Origin: Xylona heveae TC161
Lineage: Eukaryota > Ascomycota > Xylonomycetes > Xylonales > Xylonaceae
NCBI RefSeq assembly: GCF_001619985.1
Contig: NW_017264194.1
Location: 3,098,187-3,125,686, forward strand
Direction of reading: 5' to 3'
DNA length: 27,500 bases
The translations under genes and the position numbers were made by a program. A model generated the notes under the pieces. The model saw only the letters and a list, made by a program, of their open reading frames with translations, had not been told where the DNA came from and did not search any database. Below are positions 1 to 10,980 of the stretch, piece by piece (position 1 is the stretch's first letter; every line of letters begins with the position of its first letter).

Positions 1-231
1 AATAATCTAGTTGCACACATTGGCTGGGTCCATTTGACTAGTGGTTTCAATCATCTGTACTACAGGTTCACAGATCAGATTGTATTACCTACCTCTGCAT
101 TGGAAGAGTGACTTCAGAAATTGTTGCAACTCTGGCAAAACCCACATGCCTTCATATATGACATTTTCAATACAGGCAAAGACATATGGGTGGCATGTTG
201 CTCAATGCTCTGGGAAGCATATGATGATTAA
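1..231 (+). pseudogene. C-terminal end of an unrecognised gene, cut by the window edge
   Basis: Reading frame 1 from the first base gives about 76 codons of ordinary-looking protein with a single internal stop. It includes WVHLTSGFNHLYYRF near the start and DIWVACCSMLWEAYDD at the end. The frame closes with a TAA that lies inside the first copy of the 18-bp palindrome. The 5' part lies outside the window, so the family cannot be judged. It does not resemble the C-terminal blocks of the three tandem paralogs downstream. An alternative reading is chance coding-like sequence; the Trp/Tyr-rich, low-complexity-free composition argues mildly for a true exon. Confidence 0.4.
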
Positions 232-244
232 ACCATGGTTTGAT
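227..244. repeat. 18-bp palindrome, copy 1
   Basis: ATTAAACCATGGTTTGAT, one transition away from the perfect palindrome ATCAAACCATGGTTTGAT. It contains the apparent stop codon of the partial gene to its left and lies 80 bp before copy 2. Confidence 0.9.
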
Positions 245-280
245 TATGTATCTAAATTTGTATTAGCAAGACCTGTTATC

Positions 281-303
281 ATTCAATCACCAAGTGATTG
301 AAT
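281..303. repeat. Perfect 10-bp hairpin with 3-nt loop
   Basis: ATTCAATCAC, loop CAA, then GTGATTGAAT: the arms are exact reverse complements. It sits between palindrome copies 1 and 2. It is not followed by a T-run, so a terminator role is not indicated. Function unknown. Confidence 0.75.
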
Positions 304-306
304 AGA

Positions 307-324
307 ATCAAACCATGGTTTGAT
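307..324. repeat. 18-bp palindrome, copy 2 (perfect)
   Basis: Exact ATCAAACCATGGTTTGAT. It lies in non-coding DNA just after the hairpin at 281-303. Confidence 0.95.
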
Positions 325-1499
325 TTATGTATGCTTGTAACCAAGACCCAACAGGACTATTATAAAAGAATTTAGGCTTGAAACAAATGTATATATTAAT
401 AAAAAACAAAGCCTTGGTTTAAAAACCCATAAGCAAGTTCAAACATTAGAAATATCATTGACCCATCATATGATTAATAGTATTGACTGTAAATTCTTAT
501 CATCACATGATGGGTTGTAGATTGTCAATTAGGTCAACCATGATGGTTCAAATAACATGCCTCCTTAAATTACCTTTACTAGTTGATTTTTGCTCCATTA
601 TTTAGTGTTTTCATGATGCATAAATGAGGCTGCTTTTAAACTGCTCCAGTTTTCTTCTGCATGCTTGGTTTGGCATCAATCTGCTACAATTTCATGTTTA
701 CTATGTGCAGAAAATAGCTGTTATTAGACCCTAATTCTACCACATACTCAGTTGTTTACATGATCTGTTAAATTCTACAAATGTACAAACCCTACTCTTG
801 TACCCTGTTGTAGCATAAAGATACCTTTGTTTTTACCATTTGAGGTTTTTAGTCATGTTTTCACACTCTGACTTTGAACATTCTAGATTGTTCTCTAGTT
901 GTGTTTGTTTTACAGATTCACTCTGTTGCCATGACTGTAGACAAAGCAGCCCCAGCAACAATTGCCTGCAACCAGCTCCATAGCAACAGCTAGGCACATG
1001 TTTGTATATTTAGTTGCTTCTGCCTGGAAATTTTCTTCCTTCTTCTCAACACTAGCATCATGATAGTCAGTCAACATTACACTAGTAAGTGCTTCTACAC
1101 AGCTTGACATAACAAAGTACTAACTCTAAGCAGTGTCTGATCATCCAGGTAGTTAAATACAATCCTAACACACTGTTGGACCAGCTGCTGTCAACAGAAG
1201 CTAAGCATGGGCAGATTCTCAGACCCTGCCAGGTGGAACTCCAAACACCATGAATACTGCTCCCAGTTGTAGGCCTTGTTCATTACATTAGCATTATTAT
1301 GTCTAACCTTATTGTTGATCTAGCAGCCATGTCACAAGAGTAACAAGCTAGTAAGCTTAGATTCTACCAGGTTGGTCAAGGTTGGAAAAGATGCTAAGAA
1401 TCTACAGGACAAAACAAATCCACGAAGGGCTGTGGAGGTAGGGATTACCTTCCCATTAAGATTGTACACTTAAACTAACTTAAAGCAGGGCAAAATCAC
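325..1499. other. Gene-free stretch upstream of the tandem gene family
   Basis: No frame on either strand looks coding; the short minus-strand frame near 910-1110 has no recognisable content. The base composition is AT-rich without low-complexity arrays. The only structure seen is an inverted repeat with 14-bp arms at 461-474 and 502-515 (13 of 14 pairs, ACCCATCATATGAT against its complement) around a 27-nt loop. A promoter for the first paralog would lie here, but I see no element I can support. One of the three surviving CpG of the window is at 1423. Confidence 0.6.
461..515. repeat. Inverted repeat, 14-bp arms
   Basis: Arms 461-474 and 502-515 pair at 13 of 14 positions with a 27-nt spacer. 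It is isolated in gene-free DNA and no flanking target duplication was seen. It may be a minor transposon remnant or chance. Confidence 0.45.
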
Positions 1500-1992
1500 T
1501 TGGCACCTGAAGAGCAACAGCATGATTACACCAAGGAAAACCTTACATTTACAGACCCTCTTGCAGACACCATCAATAGCGCGTACCTTGGTACAGTGTT
1601 GGTTTCTATTGACAAGTTGAACACCAACTGGGGAGAAGGACTTGACACCAATTGTCCTCTTTCTGAGTCCCAGGTAATGAACCTGGTGAAGATATTTACC
1701 CAGTCAGGTCTCTGAAAGGAGGAGTTTGATCATAGGTTGGTGGCTGGGTGTGATCAGGGGATGTGAAACAGACTAGTTGCAAAAGGAAACCTTTCTGTGG
1801 CAATTGTCAGTCAAATCTGAGATGGCCTTCACAGGTTCTCCACCAATCTCCATGAATTTCATACTATTAACATTGATGATGAGAATATTCTGCTGTATGC
1901 TGGTCAACATAGATGCAGGGCCATCATCCACATTTGTAATACAACTGAAAACCTCACTGAGGAAGACAAATGCAAGGTATGCTTCAAACAAA

Positions 1993-2010
1993 ATCAAACC
2001 ATGGTTTATA
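1993..2010. repeat. 18-bp palindrome, copy 3, in intron 1 of paralog A
   Basis: ATCAAACCATGGTTTATA: left arm perfect, right arm altered at its end. It lies in the 49-nt intron 1977-2025 (GTATGC...ACAG). The intron is phase 0, and removing it joins the upstream frame to the frame that carries the next conserved block (LWPCKFYDD). Confidence 0.9.
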
Positions 2011-3582
2011 TTAATAACAAAACAGGTCAAATTGTGGCCTTGCAAGTTCTATGATGACAACAAACTCATGGTGGGAGCAAAAATGAAGCTCCAAGAGAAT
2101 CTCTGACTGATTATTCTTGCCAAGTCAGATGGTGACTTGTGGGCTCAAATGCAACAACTTCTGTCCCTCTTGCCAGACCATGAGCACAGTGCCATCCTCA
2201 AGAGCAAGAAGACATTTGAGACATGGGCATCATGCATCAGCTGGCTGACTGATGGAAGCATTCAATGTTTTACTACACTTCTTCAACATCTACTTGCAGA
2301 AATTGTCACCAAAATATGCTTGACTCTATGGGGTCACAAAGTGATGTGGATCTCAATGGTGGATTGCATTGCATACACTCACATTGACAAAGTATGTGCA
2401 ATACCTAAAGGAAATTTGTACCATCACTGACTGCAGCATTAGGTGTAGGTCTGTCTCTTTTGGCACACCCTGGATGAAATGGTGAGGTTGGTAGGTGAGC
2501 ACAACAAGAACAAAATTACTAAAGAAGACATCAACATGGTCAAGCTAGCTGGCAAAAAGATGACACAACCTTCAGACCTTGAGAAGCACTTTTTTCCTGC
2601 CAAAGATATTCAGTAGTTGCTGGGGACAAGCCATGACAGAGATGGTGCAAGTTGGCAACCCCCTCATTTGTTTTCATACCTTTCAAACAATGACTATAAT
2701 AGAGTCTATGACACCCTCAAGAGAAGTCTGCCACATCTACATGACTTTCTTGATATTGGCCATCTTGCTTCAGGTCCTGGCAGAGTGTGCAAGTTTCTTC
2801 TGCACTATATAATGAAGTGGGTGCATTGACAGTACAAAAAACCTGGCAATGCTGATGTAGCAAGGTGGTATGAACAGTGGTTAATTTTCCTCAGCACACA
2901 GATCTGACCAGATATTGAGAGTACAACCTGGCTGGGATGTCAATTAAACCTGGTCAATGTGTTTATTGTGTGACTCTTTGAGCTTGTGTGGGATAATCCA
3001 ATCTGGCTGGAAAAGGCATTGACTGAAACCTATGTAAGTGCCTGCCAATCATGTCCACTGGTACTCCTGGTAACACTTGGCACAGGAGGAGTTGCCAGAG
3101 GCATATGAAAAAGGGGGTGATCAGGAACACAATGTTTTGATGTATCATAAAAGGTTTGACCTAGAAGTATGGGTTGACATTCTTAGACTTGTAGAAGAGT
3201 ATTTCTACAATGGAGCAATCACAAATCCACTCATGGCTGGTATATCTGTTGAGGTATGTAACTCAAGTCACAGCACAGAAGGATGATTGGGGCAACATCC
3301 TGACTATGTTGCAGGGACTTAAATCAAAGCTGTGGACCATCTGGGGTCCAAAGATCTGTGAGATGATGATGTCTCTGAACCTAGAGTTGAAAAATTTGAA
3401 CTTTCTGCATTTGGACTTGAACATCACTGACCTGGAAAATTGGGGGGCTATCTTTGGGGCAAGATGGTCATACTTTGTGCTCTGCAAAGCCCTCTACTGC
3501 AATGACCCCATCATGTTCATGCCAAAGAAGCATAAGCAGGCTGCCATCATCAAAGAAGAGCCCTTGAACAAAGTAAGTAAAT

Positions 3583-3600
3583 ATTAAACCATGGTTTGAT
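3583..3600. repeat. 18-bp palindrome, copy 4, in the second family intron of paralog A
   Basis: ATTAAACCATGGTTTGAT, one transition from consensus. The donor is GTAAGT at 3573. The acceptor at about 3629 restores the frame that carries YLNTYRYNLDPEDN; an AG at 3621 is also present but leaves the wrong frame. Confidence 0.88.
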
Positions 3601-4769
3601 AATCTCATTCATTATTGACAGCATCATAGGAAGAGAAGACCATCTGCTGCACTTGGCTTTGGAACTATGTGATATATCTGAACACCTACAGATACAATCT
3701 TGACCCAGAGGACAACATGGAAGATGTTTTGTCCCTCTGGCTGGATGGGATGGTTTGGAAGACAACCTCAAATGCACTTAAACAAGCAAGCTGCAATGTC
3801 CTGGGACAACAACAAGGTATCAAATGAGTGTGTATGCTACAGGTACAACATAGGGTTCACTGACAAAGGTTATAGGCACCAATGATCAAGAGCTACCTCA
3901 AAGAACACTAGGTTCTCAACAAACTGCCCATGGTATGCTTGCTTCTTCATGGTTTTTGTTGGTGCCTCAACTAGGCCTTCACTAACTTTGAACAGATCAC
4001 ATGAGAAATTGTATCTTGGAGTGGGAGATCACAAATCTAGGAATTGGTCCCCAATAAAACATTCAGCTCACTCAACCAAAATTGATAGATATAGGTAGCA
4101 GAGAGCAGATTGCCCAGCCCTAGATAGCTCCAGAATGTTGATCAAGTTACCCTTGGACAAGTGCTTAGCTAATTTCAGGTGGTAAAAATCAAACTGTTGT
4201 TTAATTTGTCTAGCTGAGCAACCCAACTCCTACATTCCAAATCTCATCCCACTGAGTTCCCATGGAGAGTGTGCAAAACAAAACAGGCTCCTTAGCACTT
4301 CAAAAGAGCAATCTCATTTGTGATGATTCTGTCCAAGAGTAGATTGCAGGTGTGTACCTAGGAACTTTGGCAGTTAACATCCAACACCTCAACACTGACT
4401 AGGGCTCAATCTTGACTGCCAACTGCCCTCTGTGGTCAAATCAAGCCAAGGCTCTGGTGGACCAATTTCTCAATGCATGTCTTCAGAAGGAACCCCTTGA
4501 GAATTGGATCATTGGTGGCTGCAATTTAACAGCCTGGAATGAGCTGTTGAACCAGGCACAGTTGGATAAGCCAGCTGAATGGGAAGCAATGAAAAATGCC
4601 AGACATTAATATCATCTAACCTTGGCCATGTTTCCCTCTGTGCCTAACATCTGGGATTTGAGCCTACTGCTATTCACTGGCCAACATTGTCAAGCCACCA
4701 TTTGTCATGTCCTCTGTGTACATTCAGATAATTTTACTAGAGACAAGAAAGATGCAGTAAGCTTCTACA

Positions 4770-4787
4770 ATCAAACTATGGTTTAAA
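4770..4787. repeat. 18-bp palindrome, copy 5, in intron 1 of paralog B
   Basis: ATCAAACTATGGTTTAAA, with transitions from consensus at three positions. It lies in the intron 4757-4809 (GTAAGC...CATAG), at the same site in the protein as the palindrome-bearing intron of paralog A. Confidence 0.85.
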
Positions 4788-6399
4788 TGGCAACTCATCT
4801 TTATCATAGTTTGTCATGATTCTAATGTGGCCCTGCAACTTCTATGACATGGGACACCTCAACCACTCTGCAATGCTACAACTACAGGAGAACTGGTGTC
4901 TGATGATACTCCCTGAAAGTGATGGCAACCTCTGGGCAAGATTGTCTGCTCTCTTAGAACCAATGTTAGATGGCAAATGAGATAGCATCATGAAATCAAA
5001 AACATCTTTCCAAATGTAGGCATCACAGGTGTTGTGCATTGATGGCAAGGATGCATAGTGATTCATCACCTTACTTTGGCATCCTTTGAAGGACCTTCTG
5101 GATTGGATCTGTATAACACCATAGAGCCAGGAGACTACTAAGATTTCTGCCTTTGATTGTATGGCTTGGACACACTTGGATCAGGTCTGCTGCAGGCAAA
5201 AAAACAATTCTGGGAGTGGATTTGCTAACAGTGCTATGCAGGTGTGGCAAAAGCTGTTCCACAAAACCTTTGAAGGCATGAGGGACCTCCTGAGAAACAA
5301 GCACAGCACAAAATACACTTGACAGGATGTGGAGATTATGTATTGGATCATGGAACAAGATTATGTAATGGAGCTATATATGGCAAGGCTGTTCTATCTG
5401 ACAGAGCAAGAGGTGTGATTGAAATCAGACCTTGTAAAACTGGATGATGCTGTCTGGCTTGCAGGGAATGACCATCTCTACCATCACTACCAGCTCTTCT
5501 TGTATCTGTTGGAGCAGGAGTATCATACACTGTTCATGACTGTTCTGAAGAGAACTCCAGAGGTCCACACCTTCTCCAAGCTGGCCACATTGGCCAACAG
5601 AGAGATGACCATCACCAGCCATGTCATTGAGCACATTGTTCACTGGCTCAATCTGATGTACACAAAGCCTGCCAACACAAGCAAAGAGTGGCAAAATGAA
5701 CAATGGGTAGATGTGCTAACATAAGAGCTAGAACTGGGCACACCTCTGGCCAAGGGCCAGGAGGACACTAGGGGCCACCAAGCTCATGGTTTAGTCAATC
5801 ATCTGATTGAGATGATCACTAGAGAACATCATGTAGGATGGCAAGAGAAGGCTCTTGCCTTGACCTACATACTGAGTTTACCCATTACCATCAGGGGACA
5901 AGGCAATGCACTAATGGCCACAGACTCTGCCACCATCTGAATGGACAGAGATGAAGCCTCAAGAAGCTACTATCACCAAATACCAGAAGTGCTTTGAGCA
6001 TGAAACATGGTGTGACATACTGCAGTTGGTGAAAGACAACATACCATCCACACACCTGTGGTCATTTCTCCTAGATGGTCTCATTGAGCAGGTAAGGAAT
6101 CATCTTGTGGTACAGCAGGAAGGGCTCACTCTGTCAGGATCCCAAATCAAAGCCATGGACAAGCTGGGCTACCAAGACCTGTGCTGTGATGTAGAGGTCA
6201 CTCCAAGACTCCAATGCCATGCATCTAGTGTCTCCATAGGTGGAGTGAAAGATCATGGAGCACAAAAGTGCTATATTCTGCACCAGGCTCATGTACAGTG
6301 CTATCAAGAGACAACTGCAGTGGCAGAGTGAGCAGGATCTAGAGCCACTGTCAAGAAGAACCTGTGCACACAAGGAGAGAATGACAATGGTATGTCCAA

Positions 6400-6417
6400 A
6401 TCAAACCATGGTTGGAT
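6400..6417. repeat. 18-bp palindrome, copy 6, in the second family intron of paralog B
   Basis: ATCAAACCATGGTTGGAT, with one mismatch in the right arm. It lies in an intron running from GTATGT near 6390 to ACAAG at about 6435, just before the block YAEFLQLKGYNLN. Confidence 0.85.
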
Positions 6418-6633
6418 TCTGAGCTAATCCACAAGAAGGACAAGGTGAACAATGCCCATTATACTCTCCACCAGTATGCTGAATTCCTCCAATTGAAAGG
6501 CTATAATCTCAACACCAACAATGACCAAGAGGATGTGTCCTGGCTAAGTTTGGAACTTTGTAAGAGTGACAGGGCAGACACTAGAGCCTCACAGAAGTGT
6601 CAAAGATTGCCAGCACCAAGTTCATCATTCTGA

Positions 6634-7219
6634 CCCATCTCTCTCAACAAAGGAGTTGCTAACTCACCACCATGCCAGCAATTCCCCACAATCAGAGCCA
6701 GCACCCTGAAGGGAGCACTCCTGCACAGATGAGCATCACCAACCAGCTAATACACAATGAAGCCTCCAGGATGTGACTTACCATGAATAGATTGTGGTCT
6801 CATAGATGCACATGACAAAACAGTCATGAGATCACATAACTCCTCACTGCCCTAATCCTTTTCACTATCTTTTCATCCTCATGGGCCAGACAACAAGCAT
6901 ACTTCAAGGATCAATGAATGTTTGAGCAAGCATGTTTGCATCCACATGCAGCATTCTGCTAAGTTTGTATGATCTAGAAATTTCTTTCAGGCTTTCTTTG
7001 AGCACCACTTAGACCATCTTAGTGGTTCAAGCCAGGCATACAGCCTAATAGTAATTCTTTGTTTGAATAATGCCAGAATTCATCCTTTATCATGCCCAAA
7101 ACAGCATCCAAGTGTGTTAGCAATCAACTACAAGGAAAACATGGCTTAAATAGCTGCTGACCCACCCTGTAGATGTGCCACTATGATACCCACATGCCCT
7201 TTTGCCCATCTTGAGAGCC
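6634..7219. other. Spacer between paralogs B and C
   Basis: No convincing coding frame. The first part may be the 3' tail of paralog B, and the stretch before 7220 the leader of paralog C. No repeat or palindrome copy was seen here. Confidence 0.5.
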
Positions 7220-9749
7220 ATGTCTCACCAATGCAAAGCAGAAAACTCATCATCCAGCTCATCCAAGAGTGATCATAGTGATTCTTCCCAGCTGCATCTC
7301 CAGGCAAATGAGTCTGCAGATGAAGAGATTTTGCAGGCATATCTTAGGACAGTTACTGTCCTTGTAGAAGAGTTAAACACCTCCTGGGTCCACTCCACAC
7401 ATGGAAACCAGCTGCTTAATGCACACCACATGCAACATCTTCAACATGTCTTCACCAAGACCAGCATACACAAAACACCCATTGAAAATCAAATGCTTGC
7501 CAGCATTTCACTTTCCCATTAGAAGGAGATGGTTTGGGCCCTTCTTGACAAAGGAGAGCATTTGAAGGAGGCCTTAAGAAGGGCCATGGCAGGAGACTGG
7601 TGCATTTAGGGCCACTTCTCAAAATTTCAACAATTAGAAACACTTGGTAGGGGCCAATCACCCATCCTCTACACTGGTCAGCACCAACATGTAGCCATAC
7701 TTGCACTTCAAGAGCAAATTGTAAGTCCAGATAAATCAGTTTGTCATCATTCAAACCATGGTTTGATTTCTATACACTGACATACATTAGCTCACTGCCT
7801 GGCTTGTTGACTTTTTCAATAAGGCAAAGCTTAGCACACTGGGCAGAGCATGTCTACAAGAAAACTGAAAGCCAACAATCTTAGTTGACACCAACAGTGA
7901 CCTCTAGGCCAAGCTTACAACCCTGCTAGATGACAAGTCTGCCACCAAGTGAAAGACCATTTTCAAATCAAAGAGCATGTTTGAGCAATGAGGGTGCCAA
8001 GTTAGCAAGCTCTCTGCATCCAAGGCACAGCAATGGTACACACTCTTCTAGCATCCTCTAAAGAATGTCATTGACCATTTCTGTCAGACAACATAGGGCT
8101 GGAAGACCATGACTGTTGGTGCATTTGACAGCACCATCAAGTCATGGATGCACAATGTAAGTTTCTGTGATCACCTTTGACACACAAAGCTTACCATTCC
8201 TGCAGTGATTTCATGGCATACTAATGGCACAGCTGGACACCCTTTAATCAGCCCTTGATCAAAAGTTCCCCTCCATCCAAGCCTCAGAGGTCAATGCATT
8301 GGCCCAATTGAGCCAGCCTTTCACATGGACCAAGCTCACAAACTTGTTCTTTCCACCTGGAACAGCCAGCAAGAATCAAACACACCAGGTGGCTCTTCAG
8401 GAAGCTGTCTTTATCCAGGGAAAGGAGCACTCAAGCCAACATGCAGGCTTTTTCACCTACCTGGATGATATAGAGTACTTTACTGTGTATCAGTACTTTG
8501 TCCACAATCCTGATGTCAGCATCATCAGCTATGCTCAATTTGCAAGTCTGACACACAAAGTTAGGGTGACTGCAGGGTACATCCTACACCACATAGTGAT
8601 GTGGATCAATCCCTAGTATGAAAAGCCTAGAAATGCATCCAAAGACTGGAGAAATGAAACATGGAAAGAGGCCATCCATAGGTCACTTGATGCCTACTTG
8701 CAACAGCATCCCAATTGGACCCAGTCAGACAACAACAGTCATGCTGATGATCTAGAGAATCAGATCTACATGCTGATTTACCAAAGCTCTAAACACTGGA
8801 ACAACTCTGCTGTCAAGCCCACCTACATAAGGTTCCCTGCACCAGGTGCCTGGACCATTGCTGACCAGAACAGACCACCACTCTGGACCAGGTGCAAGCA
8901 CTCCTTGACCAAGGCAAAATGAGTGCTGCTGACTACCAGAAGAGGTTTGACCTCAGGATCTGGAACAAGCTGAGGAGCTGGGTGCAACACCACCTTGGAA
9001 CCAATCCCTTTCACTAGGAAGTGATGGCATTCTTCAATTATCATGCCAAGGAGGAAGAGATAGTAGGTTCCCCTGCCCCTCCAGGGGTCTTCACCTCCTA
9101 ACATGCAATAGCCCTATGAGACACTTCCATGGACCACTTGGGGATGAAAGATTCAGGAAAGCATGTGGGCATCTAACTGGGAACTTCAAGGATTGCCATT
9201 TCTTTGGACAGAACAGCTTCAAGCTGATCTTGTGCTACAAGGTGTCCTTTTTGGTGCAAAGTAGACCTATCAGGCACTCTGGCAGTGTTTGCTTGTGGAG
9301 CTGTCAGAGCCAGTGGTTTTGAGCTGGCAGAAGCAGCAGGAGCAGATGACCAAGGTAAGACTGCCACACCTGATGCTACATCTATCCCACTGACTGCTGA
9401 GCAGGACATGTGACAGGCTGTGAGAAGAGTGTTGTGGAGCTATGCCATGTTCCTCAACCAACATGGGTATGACCTGAACCCTGAGAATGACCTTGAAGGA
9501 ACTGAAACCCTTGATGAACAACCACTCAACCAGGCTGCACCACCCAAGACACAAAGCAGAGCAAGGAGAATTCAACCTGAAAATTTTGTGATGGAACTGC
9601 CTCATCCAAAGGTCAAACTGCCCATGGTGAGGAGATGGTCAAGGAAGTAGTGAGCCTCCACCAGTGAGAGCAGCCAGGAACCTGAGCCTAGGAATGACAG
9701 CAGCAGTACTGAAAGTGATCTATCATCTGTACCTACTGATTTTGAATAA
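7220..9749 (+). pseudogene. Tandem paralog C of an unrecognised gene family, decayed, clearest copy
   Basis: The best-preserved of the three. Start: ATG 7220, followed by a Ser-rich N-terminus (MSHQCKAENSSSSSSKSD). Blocks in order are YLRTVTVLVEELNTSW (about 7340), LYTGQH (about 7664), LQENWK and SDLWAK (about 7865-7915), FFTYLDDIEYFTVYQYF (about 8450), YEKPRNASKDWRNETW (about 8618), YQKRFDLRIWNKLRSWV (about 8937) and YAMFLNQHGYDLNPEND (about 9438). Introns are at 7721-7823 (phase 0, palindrome-bearing), probably one from about 8158, and 9355-9404, which lacks the palindrome. After the last block the frame runs through a Ser/Glu/Asp-rich tail to a TAA at 9747-9749. The product would be mostly soluble; no membrane segment, signal peptide or known catalytic motif was seen. 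Internal stops show it is not functional. Confidence 0.82.
7750..7767. repeat. 18-bp palindrome, copy 7, in intron 1 of paralog C
   Basis: TTCAAACCATGGTTTGAT: the palindrome is intact except for the outermost base. It lies in the 103-nt intron 7721-7823 (GTAAGT...AATAAG), twice as long as the homologous introns of A and B, so the site survives despite a change of intron size. Confidence 0.9.
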
Positions 9750-9908
9750 GATGTACAACCCTAAGAGAAATGAACCAAAATCCTTTCAGCACCTGACACC
9801 TTGTCTTTCCTGAAAAAAAAGTAAACAACATGATTACTAATAATATAATTTGCTCTTAAACAAACATTTGACATAGATTGGCTTGATAGCTATCTTGCTC
9901 TACCATCA

Positions 9909-10439
9909 ATCAAACCATGGTTTGATTTATCAATGCTCAACAATTCTTTCACTCTCTGACTAAAGTTGATTGTATTGTACTTTCAGATCTAGTAATTAAT
10001 TTGGACTGCTTAACTATCCATAAAAAAATTAAACCATGGTTTGATCTAAAAATCTTTCAATAACTTTAATTTAGTTACAGTGTCAACAAGAAATCAAACC
10101 ATGGTTTGATTTATCAATGCTTAAAAATTCATTCACTGACTATAGTTGATCATATTGTACTTTCAGATCTAGTAATTAATTTAGACAACTTAACTATCCA
10201 CAAAAAAATTAAACCATGGTTTGATTTTGAAATGTTTATTTTATTTTCATTTGATCTAATAGAAAAATAAATGAAAAATCAAACCATGGTTTAATATAAA
10301 AGCTTTTTATTAATTTTAATTCTTTCTAGTACAAAAGTTTACTACTAATCAAACCATGGTTTAATTATAGAATTTTCTAACTGTTCATTATAATTTAATT
10401 CAGTTATAAAGTTAAACATAGATTAAACTATAGTTTAAA
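9909..10439. repeat. Cluster of seven palindrome copies with a duplicated 137-bp unit
   Basis: Copies start at 9909 (perfect), 10028, 10093 (perfect), 10208, 10278, 10348 and 10422. The segments 9909-10045 and 10093-10225 are direct repeats, near 90% alike by eye, each bounded by a palindrome at both ends. To the right the copies become more AT-rich (TTTGAT to TTTAAT, and finally ATTAAACTATAGTTTAAA at 10422) and the spacing settles at about 70 bp. The array begins 160 bp after paralog C and merges into the AT-rich island. Confidence 0.92.
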
Positions 10440-10980
10440 TTTTTATACTATTAAAATATATAAACAGAATCAAGAAAAAAAAGACTACTTTATTACTTTT
10501 TAAATCTAGTATCTTACTAACTTGTATTTACTTAATTTTTATTATTAACTAATAATATAGAAAGCTTTATTACTAGATAAAGACCCTTGACAATACTAAA
10601 AAATATTTATTTATAAATATAACTATAGTATATAACCCTAACTTTACTTACAAGCTTTTTAAGGACTGTTATTAGTAAATATAATTTATATAAAACTTAG
10701 GACTAGTAAGACTTAATGTTATATAATATAATGATATAAAATTAAGAATAAAAATATTTAGAAGTACTTAATTAACCTATTATTAAGTATAAAGAATTTT
10801 ATAGGTTAAAGATATATATTATAACTTTTATTTCAAAAAAAAAAAGAAATAATAAAATGTTTAGTAATAAATTATACTAATATAAAGATCAAGAGACATT
10901 AGTATAATGTTTAGAGTACTATCTTTATAAAAATTGTAGTCTTAAAAATTAAGAACAATACTAGTAATAAAATAGGGTTA
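10440..10980. other. AT-rich island
   Basis: Almost pure A and T with few C or G, no open frame and no clear repeat unit. It separates the palindrome-bearing left domain from the 11-bp-repeat right domain. It is probably heavily mutated non-coding DNA; the change in composition near 10980 is sharp. Confidence 0.8.

Larger units (their letters stand above)
1500..3960 (+). pseudogene. Tandem paralog A of an unrecognised gene family, decayed
   Basis: I do not recognise the family. Homology to copies B and C rests on colinear blocks: YLGTVLVSIDKLNTNW (about 1584), LLYAGQH (about 1890), LQENL then SDGDLWAQ (about 2085-2150), LFSYLSNNDYNRVYDTLKR (about 2674), YKKPGNADVARWYEQW (about 2832), YHKRFDLEVWVDILRLVEEY (about 3142) and YLNTYRYNLDPEDN (about 3674). 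Two introns are supported by splice signals and by the frame they restore: 1977-2025, and 3573 to about 3629. Both carry the 18-bp palindrome. More introns are likely around 2430-2580 and 2950-3080. No in-frame ATG is visible at the 5' end; the frame opens near a TTG at 1500, so the start may be lost. Several internal stops show it is not functional. Two of the window's three CpG (1580, 1582) lie in its first exon. Confidence 0.78.
4262..6633 (+). pseudogene. Tandem paralog B of an unrecognised gene family, decayed
   Basis: The start is taken as the ATG at 4262 (MESVQNKTG), in frame with the first conserved block and similar in offset to the start of copy C. Blocks shared with A and C are VYLGTLAVNIQHLNTD (about 4349), LLFTGQH (about 4666), LQENW then SDGNLWAR (about 4880-4940), LFLYLLEQEYHTLF (about 5492), YTKPANTSKEWQNEQW (about 5659), YQKCFEHETWCDILQLV (about 5980) and YAEFLQLKGYNLNTNND (about 6475). 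Introns are placed at 4757-4809 and at about 6390-6435, homologous in position to those of copy A. Both contain the palindrome although the rest of the intron sequence is unlike copy A. Several internal stops, mostly TAG, mark it as broken. Exact exon limits in the middle third are uncertain. Confidence 0.8.

Noticed and set aside
910-1110. Minus-strand frame of 66 codons
   Set aside because: No family resemblance, no support from splice or start context, and length expected by chance in stop-poor stretches.
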